Source of the DNA: an uncultured Prevotellaceae bacterium | GTDB taxonomy: Bacteria > Bacteroidota > Bacteroidia > Bacteroidales > Bacteroidaceae | Assembly: GCA_900316575.1 (NCBI GenBank) | Contig: ONDJ01000001.1 | Coordinates: forward strand, 62,001 to 126,000 | Direction of reading: 5' to 3' | Length of the DNA: 64,000 nt | In this document: positions 7,732-16,243 of the stretch, piece after piece | Layout: the number at the start of each line of letters is the position of its first letter | Position numbering within the stretch: the stretch's first letter is position 1 | The notes under the pieces: model-generated | The model's database searches: none | The model's input: the letters and a program-made list of their open reading frames with translations, nothing else | Told to the model about the DNA's origin: nothing | Translations under genes and position numbers: made by a program

Positions 7732-9063
7732 ATGTCAGCATCACCTCTCTACACCCCACTCCATCGCAAACCACGCCGGCACGGACTACTGGCTTTGAGC
7801 CCTTTGGCCGTAATGGCTGCCCTCTTCGTAGGTTTAGGATTGCTCTGCGGCGGCGTGTCGCAAGCCCCAGTTCTGATCGTCTTTGTGCTCACAGCCTGCT
7901 ACTCCCTGCTGATACTGCGCGGATTGCCGTTAGAAATTCGCCTAAACTGCTTTGCCAAAGGCGCAGGCGCGCCCGAAATGTTGATGATGCTCTGGATATT
8001 TATCCTTGCAGGCGCTTTTGCCGCTACAGCCAAAGCCATGGGAGCCGTTGATGCCGCAGTCAGCATGACACTGGCTGCCTTGCCGCCGTCGATGCTCCTG
8101 GCGGGCGTATTCATCGCAGCCTGCCTCGTTTCGTTCAGCATCGGGACAAGCGTGGGTACCATCGTTGCCATCGTGCCCGTCGTGGCAGGATTGGCCGAAC
8201 CCAGCGGCATCGGCGTTGCCACACTAACGGCGGCAGCAGTGGGCGGTGCGTTCTTTGGCGACAACCTGAGTTTCATCAGCGACACTACTATCGTGGCAAC
8301 ACGCACACAAGGCTGCCTATTGAGCGACAAGTTTCGCGCCAATGTGCGCATCGTGCTTCCTGCAGCACTGTTCACCCTGGCCATCTACCTCTTCGTAGGC
8401 CAAGGACACACCTACGCTGTTGCGGCCACCGACATCACGCTCAACGAATGGCTCAAAGTGCTGCCCTACGTGCTGGTAGTGGTGCTGGCTATGAGTGGTA
8501 TGAATGTACTGGGCGTGTTGCTCATCGCCAACGTGGTTACAGGCATAGCCGGACTCTTTACGGGCGCGTTCAGCGGCGCGGGCTGGATGAGCGCTGCCAC
8601 AGACGGCATCACAGCCATGGGCGAACTCATCATTATCTCAATGCTGGCAGGCGGACTGCTCGAAATCATACGCCGAGGCGGGGGCATCACGTATCTCATC
8701 CACCGACTGACACGCCGCGTGCGCACCACACGAGGAGCCGAACTGACGATTGCCGCACTCGTGAGTTTCACCAACCTCTGCACCGCCAACAACACCGTGG
8801 CTATCCTCTCCGTGGGACGCATCAGTTACGACATTGCCGAACGCTATGGTGTGGACAAACGCAAAAGTGCCAGCATCCTCGACACCTTCTCGTGCGCCGT
8901 ACAGGGATTGCTGCCCTATGGAGCACAACTGCTCATGGCTGCCGGCCTCGCCGCTGTGAGCCCCATGGAAATCATTCCCGCGCTCTACTATCCCATGCTC
9001 ACCGCCCTGGTAACACTGATTGCCATTCTGCTGCGCCTGCCGCGTAAGTATTCTGCAAATTAG
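7732..9063 (+). CDS. Na+/H+ antiporter, NhaC family
   Basis: This 443-residue polytopic inner-membrane protein has about 10-12 hydrophobic segments. Conserved NhaC features include SIGTSVGTI (residues about 134-142), GAFFGDNLSFISDTTIVATRT (about 173-193) with the acidic residues expected for cation exchange, and FTNLCTANNTVAI. It would expel Na+ in exchange for H+, though NhaC relatives also exchange malate or lactate. The start is the ATG of MSASPLYTP; an upstream TTG at 7702 is less likely. A TATTTTTG box at 7645-7652 could be its promoter. Two strong hairpins follow the stop. Confidence 0.87.
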   Translation: MSASPLYTPLHRKPRRHGLLALSPLAVMAALFVGLGLLCGGVSQAPVLIVFVLTACYSLLILRGLPLEIRLNCFAKGAGAPEMLMMLWIFILAGAFAATAKAMGAVDAAVSMTLAALPPSMLLAGVFIAACLVSFSIGTSVGTIVAIVPVVAGLAEPSGIGVATLTAAAVGGAFFGDNLSFISDTTIVATRTQGCLLSDKFRANVRIVLPAALFTLAIYLFVGQGHTYAVAATDITLNEWLKVLPYVLVVVLAMSGMNVLGVLLIANVVTGIAGLFTGAFSGAGWMSAATDGITAMGELIIISMLAGGLLEIIRRGGGITYLIHRLTRRVRTTRGAELTIAALVSFTNLCTANNTVAILSVGRISYDIAERYGVDKRKSASILDTFSCAVQGLLPYGAQLLMAAGLAAVSPMEIIPALYYPMLTALVTLIAILLRLPRKYSAN

Positions 9064-9072
9064 GTCAATCCA

Positions 9073-9134
9073 CTGCCGCCAAAGATTGGGAGCGCGGGCG
9101 GGGACGCCCGCGCTCCCAATCTTTGCGGCGGTAG
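9073..9134. repeat. dispersed palindromic repeat, copy 2 (20-bp perfect stem)
   Basis: Arms at 9081-9100 (AAAGATTGGGAGCGCGGGCG) and 9105-9124 are exact complements around a GGGA loop, with further imperfect pairing outside (CTGCCGCC against GCGGCGGTAG). The core GCGGGCGGGGACGCCCGC followed by GCTCCCAA is the same as the copies at 5274 and 39942 except for a covarying pair (G-C here, A-T there). It lies between convergent genes and may act as a terminator. Confidence 0.65.
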
Positions 9135-9143
9135 GATAAAACC

Positions 9144-9183
9144 AATGAAGTCCGCTCTACGAAGATGTAGAACGGACTTCATT
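9144..9183. terminator. terminator downstream of the NhaC-type antiporter gene
   Basis: AATGAAGTCCG at 9144-9154 pairs with CGGACTTCATT at 9173-9183 and is followed by CTTTTTATTT, a classic intrinsic terminator for the rightward gene. Confidence 0.75.
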
Positions 9184-9220
9184 CTTTTTATTTCCCTAAG
9201 GGAAAAGCAGGCGTTGCTCC

Positions 9221-10780
9221 TTAGAACTTAAAGCCCAAGGTGAGCATAAAGTTGTTGCGATTGAGGTCGAAATCCTTGCCTGCAAGCTGTGCGCCGTGGG
9301 CTTCGTCGTAAACGCGGAAGGCATAGACGGTGCCAGTCTGTGCTTGGTATTGATAAGCAAAGTCGGCATAGAAATTCTTGTGGCGATAGCCGAGACCCAC
9401 CGTGAAGCGGTTGATTTCGCCAAGGTTGACGAAGTCTGTGCCGCTGGCATAGTTCGAGGACTGCCCGTCAACCAAGAGGTTGAGGAAAGCATCGTCCTTC
9501 ATGGGAGCACTGACGAAGTTGTAACCAGCACGCAGGAAGAAACCTGGTAGGATGTTGGCTTCAGCACCCACGCGAACAGTGCTCTGACCTTTCAGACATT
9601 CCTTCATCTCGTCTTTGAGCGAATAGTCGCGATTGCCATTCCCATAGGAATACCAGTCGTCGTAGTCGGGATAAGAAACACTGGCTGTGCTCAAGTCGCT
9701 GTATTCGTATTCAACGTCGATAGCCACGCGGTTGGCAATGGTCGTTGCGGCTGCGAGAGAGAACTTCCACGGCGTGCGCACCTTGTAGTCGTAGGGCTGA
9801 ATGCCGTCCTGCGCTTCGTTGAAGGTGACTTGACCGCCATTGTATTCGGGCACGCTCACGAAGTTGAACGACTCGTAAGTGAGGTTGTACCAAGTGGGCG
9901 TGTGAACAGCCAAACCAATGCGGAAGGGGCTCTCAGCGATGGGGCGAAGTATAACACCTGCCTTCACGTCGAAACCGCTACCAGTGAGTTTCTCTTCGTT
10001 CTGGAACAGATAACCGTCGGGGTAACCACTCTGAAACTCAAAGTAGTCAACCGCACTGTGAAAATTGAGGTCGTAGAGCCCAAACGACACACCGGCATAA
10101 ATCTGGTCGTCGAAATTCATAGCAAGGCTGAAGTCGAACTGTGAGATACCGCCCCACTGTGCACGCTTGAACGTATAACTGTCGGCATTGAGCGGTGAGT
10201 AGTCGGTGACTTTGCCATCCTGATCGCGCACGGCCTCAATAGCACCGGCATCATAGCCCACACCCGTAAAGAGCGGCACGCTGTTGTAGCCTTGATCCGT
10301 GGCAAGGTCAGCACCACGGAAGTAAGCCAAGTCGGCCATGGTTTGCGTCTGCGAGAGACCGCCCGTCAGTCCGTCAACACCAATGAATTGCTTGAAGTTG
10401 CGACGCTTCTGATAGTTGAAACCAAAGTTGATAAACTTGAGACTGTTGCCGCCGAGGTTGGTCTTGAGCACAAGGCCAGCCTGGTCGAACGAAGCGCGGC
10501 TCTTGTCGATATCTACGAAGCTTTCGCCATTGGGCTGAGAGGTAAAACTACCCGTAAGGGCAAAGTCGTTGCGACGATACAAGCCAATGGCGGCAGGGTT
10601 AGTACCCATGGTGCTCAGGTCGGCACCGAGCGCATTCATCGCACCACCCATGCCCACAAAGCGGGCGGTACCATTGAGGTCTTGGTCAGTGAGGGCTTGC
10701 ACCTTATAGATGTCCTGCGCCAGAGCGGGCGCAAAGGCCAAAGCGAAGAATAAGGCTGAGGAAATAATTCTGGTTTTCAT
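9221..10780 (-). CDS. FadL/OMPP1-type outer membrane transport protein
   Basis: The 519 residues include a signal peptide (MKTRIISSALFFALAFAPALAQ). The N-terminal hatch-like segment (DLNGTARFVGMGGAMNALG... then NPAAIGLYRRNDF) and the long run of amphipathic strands ending LGFKF match the OMPP1/FadL/TodX family, annotated in Bacteroidetes as hemin-receptor-like or hydrocarbon transport proteins. Members pass hydrophobic compounds across the outer membrane; the substrate is not predictable here. It lies 91 bp downstream of nothing in its own direction but upstream of the NhaC terminator pair, so it is probably transcribed with or after the Gly-rich protein gene at 10872-12119. Confidence 0.82.
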   Translation of the reverse strand: MKTRIISSALFFALAFAPALAQDIYKVQALTDQDLNGTARFVGMGGAMNALGADLSTMGTNPAAIGLYRRNDFALTGSFTSQPNGESFVDIDKSRASFDQAGLVLKTNLGGNSLKFINFGFNYQKRRNFKQFIGVDGLTGGLSQTQTMADLAYFRGADLATDQGYNSVPLFTGVGYDAGAIEAVRDQDGKVTDYSPLNADSYTFKRAQWGGISQFDFSLAMNFDDQIYAGVSFGLYDLNFHSAVDYFEFQSGYPDGYLFQNEEKLTGSGFDVKAGVILRPIAESPFRIGLAVHTPTWYNLTYESFNFVSVPEYNGGQVTFNEAQDGIQPYDYKVRTPWKFSLAAATTIANRVAIDVEYEYSDLSTASVSYPDYDDWYSYGNGNRDYSLKDEMKECLKGQSTVRVGAEANILPGFFLRAGYNFVSAPMKDDAFLNLLVDGQSSNYASGTDFVNLGEINRFTVGLGYRHKNFYADFAYQYQAQTGTVYAFRVYDEAHGAQLAGKDFDLNRNNFMLTLGFKF

Positions 10781-10871
10781 CGGATATATGTTTATAACGT
10801 ATGTCGGATTTTGAATGTGAAATGTTTACTCACAATGTTTCTAAATTGTTTATAGGCAGTAGGCGTGCCGC

Positions 10872-12119
10872 TTATCTGCGACCACCACGTCCGCCGCCGC
10901 CACCTGAGCGACCGCCGCCACTGAAGCCGCCACCACCGCCATAGCTGCGACCACCACCACTGCTGAAGCTGCCACGCGATGAAGACGAGGACGAACGTGA
11001 GGGCGAATAGCTGCGACTGCTGGAACTGCTGCTACCACTGTTGTAGGAACGGCTCGAACTGCGGCCAGAACTTGAAGATTGCGTCTGCTGGCGAGAGGTA
11101 GAACCCGTGTTGCCCGAGCGATAGGAACGTTGCGTGGTGCCCGTGCTGCCAGAGTTATAAGAGCGTGAGCTACTGTTGGTACTGCCCGCGTTTCCATAAC
11201 TACGGCCCGAAGCACGTCCGCTGCTCGTAACACCCGTGCCACGATTTGAGCCATTGCGACCCGTTGTGCCGCGAACGCCCTGCGTCTCAGTTCCATGAGT
11301 GCCGCCGTTGCCGGCCACAACACCGCCGCCACCGCCGTTGCCATAACTGCTACGGCCACCGCCAAAACCTCGGCTGCGACTGTCGAAACTGCGCGAACCG
11401 CGACCGGTAGCCGTGCCGCGTCCGCCGCGACCGCCACCAGCCCAAAGACCACGATTGCCACCGCGCCCACTGGCACCACGTCCGTTATAAGCGTGCCAGT
11501 TGCCATGGGGATGATGGCCCCAACCATAGTAGCCACCATAGTAGCCACGATAGCCATACCAGCCACCGTACCAACCCGTGTGCCAAGCCCAGGGACGCCA
11601 ACCCCAGGGACGCCAACCCCAGCCGCCATACCAGCTATAGCGCCAGCCATACGGACGATACCAACCGCCATACCAGCCATCGTACCAAGGGTCGTACACA
11701 TAGTCAAACCAAGGGTCGTAGAGATAATCATAGTAATAAGGACTGGCTACATAAATGCCCAGACGCGGCGAGTGGAAGCGCACAATGCGCGAAGTGTAGC
11801 TGCAATCCTCCTGCCCGTCCTCGTAGCCATAAAGATAAGAAAGGCTGTCGAGCACTACACTGTCGGGCAACACCTGCGCACGGCGGTTGTAAGCATCGAC
11901 ATCAATACCGCCCAAGCGACCGTCAGCCCAAGCGTCGTAACTGCCCCAAGCTTCATCAGCGTCTATGTAATCGTAATCGCTCTGATACTGCTGGCGAGCG
12001 GAGCCCTGCTGTGTGCGTTGCGATTGGGAAGGAACGAAGTAAACATCATCGTCCTGCGCGTAGCTCATTCCAGTAGCCATGAGCCATGCCAATCCGTAGG
12101 TAAAAAACTTCTTCATCAT
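10872..12119 (-). CDS. secreted low-complexity protein: aromatic-rich middle, Gly/Ser/Arg-rich tail
   Basis: This is a 415-residue exported protein (signal MMKKFFTYGLAWLMATGMSYAQ). Residues about 40-110 are an ordinary, probably folded segment (WADGRLGGIDVDAYNRR, VLDSLSYLYGYEDGQED). Residues about 125-205 are packed with Tyr, Trp, Gly and Asp/Arg (YDPWYDGWYGGWYRPYGW), and the last 200 residues are Gly/Ser/Arg-rich with (S)RSY and SSGR repeats. Similar proteins are widespread in Bacteroidales as uncharacterised secreted proteins. The composition suggests a surface coat, adhesive or phase-separating role, but that is inference. The repetitive DNA also makes long open frames on the other strand; I treat those as shadows. 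Confidence 0.72.
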   Translation of the reverse strand: MMKKFFTYGLAWLMATGMSYAQDDDVYFVPSQSQRTQQGSARQQYQSDYDYIDADEAWGSYDAWADGRLGGIDVDAYNRRAQVLPDSVVLDSLSYLYGYEDGQEDCSYTSRIVRFHSPRLGIYVASPYYYDYLYDPWFDYVYDPWYDGWYGGWYRPYGWRYSWYGGWGWRPWGWRPWAWHTGWYGGWYGYRGYYGGYYGWGHHPHGNWHAYNGRGASGRGGNRGLWAGGGRGGRGTATGRGSRSFDSRSRGFGGGRSSYGNGGGGGVVAGNGGTHGTETQGVRGTTGRNGSNRGTGVTSSGRASGRSYGNAGSTNSSSRSYNSGSTGTTQRSYRSGNTGSTSRQQTQSSSSGRSSSRSYNSGSSSSSSRSYSPSRSSSSSSRGSFSSGGGRSYGGGGGFSGGGRSGGGGGRGGRR

Positions 12120-12576
12120 GATTTTTTAAAATCTTTTATGCCCTGCCTGCAAAACCTCTCTCAGAGAAGCTTTCAGCGACAAGAACTGTTTTTACAATAA
12201 ATTCTAAATGCGCAAACGCCCGTCTTTGGTATGCGTTTCTACTGCAAAGATATGTAAAAAACCAAAAGGTTTAAGAAGGTTTACAGTGCCAAGTCACTTT
12301 TTGGCGCGTTTTTTTTAGTTTTGTTAGTAAACTGAAGTGTTTTTTTAACGTTTGCAAGAGCGCAGAGCTTTTTTCAAGATAGCACAGAGCGTTTTTCAGT
12401 ATAGCACACAACACCACAAACGTTGACTGCACACCAACACCAATGAAAGCGTGACGGATAGTAACCACAAGCGGCGCCTCAGGCGAACATCAAGCGTGTC
12501 TCATGAACCACGCTTCCCGTTCGCATGCGACACGCAGACATCGAGAGATCTCCTAAGGAGTTTCGCAAACACATCA
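12120..12576. other. intergenic region, no gene seen; imperfect 22-bp tandem repeat
   Basis: This is AT-rich leader/intergenic DNA between the secreted-protein gene and the XRE gene terminator. It contains a tandem pair of 22-mers at 12365-12386 and 12387-12408 (GAGCnTTTTTCAnnATAGCACA, 3 mismatches) and a GC-richer part at 12450-12560 without a convincing reading frame. Confidence 0.5.
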
Positions 12577-12613
12577 CAAAAAATCCGCGGCGGAGAAAAA
12601 GCTCCGCTGCGGA
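12577..12613 (-). terminator. intrinsic terminator of the XRE regulator gene
   Basis: On the minus strand TCCGCAGCGGAG-ctttt-CTCCGCCGCGGA forms a 12-bp stem with one G-T pair and is followed by TTTTTTG, a textbook terminator about 100 bp past the gene end. Confidence 0.8.
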
Positions 12614-12715
12614 CAACAAAAAAGGAATTAAGAAAAAGGAAAAAAATTGTCTGAAAACCTTTCCCCGCGCCTTCACATTTCATTCAAAATAGAATTCGCT
12701 GGGAACAAATTGGAA

Positions 12716-13300
12716 TTAACTGCTCGGCGAAGGGAAAAAAGACTCGTACGTCCCGTTGTCATAGAACACACGAATCTCCGTAATGCTCCGCTCTTGTTTG
12801 TCAAAACTATTGGTCATTTCGCGCAACGCCTCCAAGGGGCTTTTTTCAGACACTGAAGGCTCAGCCGGCTGCTGCGCACGATCAGCATAACGCGAACGGC
12901 GATGGCGATTTGAAGGATTGGGCGTCGCTAAGTCTAAGAGCTGGTCGGCTGATACGTTATTCGCACTTCCATTTGACGACGACGGGGAGTCAACTTGAGG
13001 CGACTTGCTGAGCGTTTCGCTTGCGACTTGCTGCGTGGACTGACTAAACAAATCTGTAGCAAGAGCTGTGTAGTCCGTCGTAGGCAAAAGCATCTGCCCC
13101 TCACCAAACATCAACCAGTTTACACTGATCTGAGGAAACTCACGATGGATGGCAGAGATATATAAACTGGTAGGGCGGGTGCGTCCGGAAAAAACACTAC
13201 TCAGCGACGCTGGAGAAACTTGGAGCTTCTCCGCAAACTCTTGCTGAGACATATTGGTCCATTCCATGACTTGCCTAATCCTATCCTTGGTGTCTTGCAT
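12716..13300 (-). CDS. XRE-family helix-turn-helix protein
   Basis: The protein has 194 residues. The N-terminal HTH (residues about 5-60; MSQQEFAEKLQVSPASLSSVFSGRTRPT) matches a Bacteroidales XRE group that continues with ISVNWLMFGEGQML. The remainder is a Ser/Gln/Pro-rich linker and a short conserved-looking tail (EIRVFYDNGTYESFFP) about residues 172-187. It is probably a DNA-binding regulator; the target is unknown. The gene stands alone with its own terminator, beside almost 1 kb of AT-rich DNA holding inverted AT-rich motifs that could be operators. Confidence 0.8.
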   Translation of the reverse strand: MQDTKDRIRQVMEWTNMSQQEFAEKLQVSPASLSSVFSGRTRPTSLYISAIHREFPQISVNWLMFGEGQMLLPTTDYTALATDLFSQSTQQVASETLSKSPQVDSPSSSNGSANNVSADQLLDLATPNPSNRHRRSRYADRAQQPAEPSVSEKSPLEALREMTNSFDKQERSITEIRVFYDNGTYESFFPSPSS

Positions 13301-14132
13301 CCTTCAAGTGAATAATATAACCTCCGAAAACATTCGCGCTTACAGCCGCATTGCGTTAAGCGTGGCAAAAATAAGTAGGAAATCTGAACACACCAAGAAA
13401 AAAATAACAAATTAAAACTTTTACAACTCTAAACAACAAGCAGCGGCAACAATTTTTCTTTTGTGAATTTACAAACAAAAACAAGAATTTACAGACATAG
13501 TTCCAAATAGCAAAGAACACGCAGCTTATCTACTTGAACATACTCTACTTAACTATTGATTTTAATTTACTTATATCTGTACTTACACAGAGAAAAGCCC
13601 ATGTTTTCAGCACTTTTGCCACACCAGCCAAATAACCAAGCCTTTCCAATTTAATAAACAGGCAAATCGCATTGATTTATAAGGCAACAGCATGTACAAA
13701 TAAGCATTTTTCAACAACATCAAAGCACCAAAGCAACCACCACGAAAACATTTGTAAATTTACTCTTGTTTTGTTAATTTCCAAGCTCTCTGTATGCTTT
13801 ACACTACAAAACAAAACTAAATTTAGCAGCAAAGCGCGTTTTCTTTTGTAAAGTTTGAAGCTAAAGAGCCTCAAACTTTACGTCTTTGAAATGCTTTCGG
13901 GTCAATCCTTAGAGGAACAAAAAGAATGAAATCTCGCGGCGTTTATTTTGGCGAAAGCTTCTGATTTATAGGCTGTAGAACCCCAAAAATCGTGTATCGG
14001 ATTTTGGCGCTAAAAAATAGGGAAATGGGCTTTTGAGCCCCCAAAACCAGCTTTCACTACCCTATATAGGCCTTGCGGGAAGGGTCTTTCGCCCTACCCT
14101 AAGGAAGAATTTACATTTTCTGGTCAGCATCC
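13301..14132. other. large AT-rich intergenic region, no gene seen
   Basis: About 830 bp lack a credible reading frame. Two similar AT-rich blocks lie in opposite orientation: AATTTACAAACAAAAACAAG near 13465-13485, and near 13748-13775 a block whose complement reads AACAAAACAAGAGTAAATTT. A short hairpin GGGCTTTTGAGCCC is at 14028-14041. The segment 13890-14100 is less AT-rich and could hold a small RNA, but I could not build a convincing fold. Confidence 0.4.
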
Positions 14133-14160
14133 GCGCTCCCGCTGCATCAGTTGGGAGCGC
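14133..14160. repeat. possible degenerate copy of the dispersed hairpin
   Basis: GCGCTCCC at 14133-14140 and GGGAGCGC at 14153-14160 form an 8-bp stem with the same outer sequence as the copies at 5274, 9081 and 39942 but a different loop. It lies just beyond the 3' end of holA. Confidence 0.35.
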
Positions 14161-14289
14161 GTTATTAAGATTGGGCTAAGACATCTTCGACAGATAAAAA
14201 CTTCCCTTGTGTTATATCTATATGAACGCAAGGGAAGTTGGTATGTGAAGTGTTATTACGTTTCTATTTGCTGCCCCACCCCTACTCGA

Positions 14290-15339
14290 TCAGTGCAAGA
14301 TATAGAAAAGAAGTTCGCGGAGGAGTTCGCCGTCGGGCGTAACGGGATTGTCGATACCTTTAGAGCGTGCGTCTGTGCGACGAATGGCAGTGATGATTTG
14401 CATGAGTTTTTTCGCAGTATAGTTGCGAAGTGCAGGCACGATGGTCCTATCTGCTTGCCATTCCGACATGCCCAAATAGTTTGCTAAGGTGCGCGGAGTT
14501 TGGTCGGGCGCATACTTCGCCAAGAAGAGATTTGAGAAGTAACGAAACAGCACGGGCAACGTGCGCTGTATGGGGTTTGCCTTCGGATTATTGTCAAAAT
14601 ACTTGGCTATCTGAAACGCTTTCTTCACGTTCTTTTCGCCCAGCGCGTCCGTGAGCTCAAAAACATTAAAACTCTTGGAGATGCCTATATGCTCTGCCAC
14701 GAGGTCTATACCGATGGTTGTTTGCCCCTCAGGTAATGCTACGGCAAGTTTCTCGATTTCGGTAGCGATGCGCGAGAGGTCTGCCCCGATGTGTTCTGCC
14801 ATGAGTGCTGCCGCCTCGCGCGAAATTTTCAGTCCCTTCTCGGTGCAAAAGTTTGCAACAAAGGTGGGGAGCTTGTTTTCGTAGATGCGTGGCGTTTCGT
14901 AAACGACGCCTATTTTTTTTATAAGCGTATAGGCTTTCCAGCGCTTGTCCACAGTCCCACCGCGATAGGTGATGATGAGCACGGTGGTCGGTTGTGGCTG
15001 CTTGAGATAGGTTTCTAAGCGAGCAAAGTCTTCCAAGTTTTGCGCCTCCTTGAGCACCACCACCATTCTGTCACCTCCCATTGGGAAAGCACGCGCAGTG
15101 GTCACCACCGTTTCCACATCTGTTTCAGCTCCGAAGAGCGTGATCATTGCCCAGTCGCGCATACCTTCAGGCACGAGCGCATCTATGAGTTGGCTTTCCA
15201 AGCGGTCGAGGTAGAAGTTTTCTGCGCCCATCAGGAGATAGACGGGTTTGATGTCGCCGCGCTGCACATCGGCCAGGATACTTTCGGGTGTGACACCGGC
15301 TGAAGCTGCAGACTTGCGGGAAGAAGAGGCTGGAGGCAT
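14290..15339 (-). CDS. holA: DNA polymerase III subunit delta
   Basis: This 349-residue clamp-loader subunit opens the beta sliding clamp in the gamma/tau complex. Matches to the family include the N-terminal KPVYLLMGAENFYLDRL (residues about 31-47), the central EIEKLAVALPEG with the EHIGISKSFNVFELTDALGE segment, and the C-terminal collar helices (LFRYFSNLFLAKY, YTAKKLMQIITAIRRTD). The normal P-loop is absent, as in all delta subunits. The start is at MPPASSSRKS; a short Ser/Ala-rich tail precedes the domain. In relatives the gene often lies divergent from an HsdR-N-type gene; here a small lipoprotein gene lies there and the HsdR-N gene is at 41567. Confidence 0.9.
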   Translation of the reverse strand: MPPASSSRKSAASAGVTPESILADVQRGDIKPVYLLMGAENFYLDRLESQLIDALVPEGMRDWAMITLFGAETDVETVVTTARAFPMGGDRMVVVLKEAQNLEDFARLETYLKQPQPTTVLIITYRGGTVDKRWKAYTLIKKIGVVYETPRIYENKLPTFVANFCTEKGLKISREAAALMAEHIGADLSRIATEIEKLAVALPEGQTTIGIDLVAEHIGISKSFNVFELTDALGEKNVKKAFQIAKYFDNNPKANPIQRTLPVLFRYFSNLFLAKYAPDQTPRTLANYLGMSEWQADRTIVPALRNYTAKKLMQIITAIRRTDARSKGIDNPVTPDGELLRELLFYILH

Positions 15340-15504
15340 TTTACAGAGGATTAGGAATTAGGCGTGAGCCCTATTGACATAGTGTATCATTCGTGGAAGC
15401 GTGTAGGCAAGAAATGCTATGACACACCTCACTTGCGCACGCAAAGGTACACAAAGTTTCTTTGCCTTAAACCCCTATCGGCCATTAGACTTTGGATTAA
15501 AGCA

Positions 15505-15532
15505 TTGTTTTCCCGTTTTCTACCTACCTTTG
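15505..15532 (+). promoter_or_regulatory. Bacteroidetes-type promoter for the small lipoprotein
   Basis: TTG at 15505-15507, a 17-bp spacer, then TACCTTTG at 15525-15532, matching the -33/-7 (TAnnTTTG) consensus and ending 26 bp before the start codon. The spacer is slightly short. Confidence 0.45.
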
Positions 15533-15558
15533 CCACACAACAACCAAACGCTAATGCC

Positions 15559-15930
15559 ATGATTTTATCTAAGAATACACTGACCGCCATGGCTCTATCT
15601 GCAATTTTCTTGTTGTCTTGCGGCAACAAAGAGCCTCAACCCGCCGATTTTTTTGATATAGAGCAATACGAATCATCTATGTCAGTTGACTCACTGGACA
15701 GTCCCTATATCCCGCCCCGCGACAGTGTCGTGACACCGCCGCCTGCCGCCACCACTCCGCAACAGTCTGCTTCTTCGTCGCGCTCGTCGTCTTCCTATAA
15801 CTATGAAGATAACAGCCGCGAAGACGATGACGACAACATGCGCGGCTGGGACCCGCCTTCAGAAGACGACTTGGACGACAACGGCATGAGCCGCTATATG
15901 GAGAACAACGACGACGAGGGTTGGGAGTAA
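15559..15930 (+). CDS. small acidic lipoprotein of unknown function
   Basis: This 123-residue protein has a lipoprotein signal (MILSKNTLTAMALSAIFLLSC, Cys21). The mature part is disordered-looking: Ser-rich (SASSSRSSSSYNYEDN) and then strongly acidic (REDDDDN, SEDDLDDN, NNDDEGWE). I chose the Met that opens the signal; the frame extends 65 codons upstream without family resemblance, and a good promoter ends at 15532. No catalytic domain is visible and I do not recognise the family. Confidence 0.6.
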   Translation: MILSKNTLTAMALSAIFLLSCGNKEPQPADFFDIEQYESSMSVDSLDSPYIPPRDSVVTPPPAATTPQQSASSSRSSSSYNYEDNSREDDDDNMRGWDPPSEDDLDDNGMSRYMENNDDEGWE

Positions 15931-15994
15931 CACGCACGCCTCATGGGATATGGGTCGTGGCGCGTTCTTAGGGCACTGCGGACTAGGATCAAAA

Positions 15995-16243
15995 ATTTTG
16001 TATTGCGCGCCGTTTGTGTGGCTTTGGCGTGTGCCGCCCTCCGGGGCAGGCACCACGCCGCAGCCCACACGAACGGCTACGATAAACACACGTTCTTTTT
16101 TCTTTTTTTCCTCTTTCTCTTTTCTTTTCTCCTTTACTATAAAACTATAGAGAGAAACCTTAAACTATGGAGCAAGCACTAGGCGCAGCCCGTAGTTGAA
16201 GTACCTGAAGTCGGGAAAGCCGTCGTAGCGAAAAGCGACACGG
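15995..16243. repeat. 250-bp direct repeat, copy A (hairpin, T-rich tract, FGE gene end)
   Basis: It aligns with 17071-17320 over its whole length. The outer 200 bp (hairpin, polypyrimidine tract, and the final codons plus stop of an FGE gene) differ at only a handful of sites. The remaining 53 bp (16191-16243) differ at about a dozen codons, the variable-region pattern described in the findings. Confidence 0.85.
16009..16077 (-). terminator. long hairpin downstream of FGE-fold gene 1
   Basis: GCCGTTTGTGTGGCT at 16009-16023 pairs with AGCCCACACGAACGGC at 16062-16077, and the interior (GGCGTGTGCCGCCC against GGGCAGGCACCACGCC) pairs around TCCG. This imperfect stem of about 30 bp lies 90 bp past the stop, beyond a polypyrimidine tract. 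It is probably a terminator; a cruciform role in DGR homing is an alternative. Confidence 0.55.

Noticed and set aside
10850-12200. Long Ala/Thr/Val-rich open frames overlapping the Gly/Ser-rich gene in other frames, both strands
   Set aside because: They are by-products of the repetitive GGN/AGC/CGT coding sequence. They lack signals, family resemblance and ribosome sites.
12450-12660. Possible small gene upstream of the XRE terminator
   Set aside because: The frames are short, basic and unrelated to any family I recognise, and they run through the terminator hairpin.
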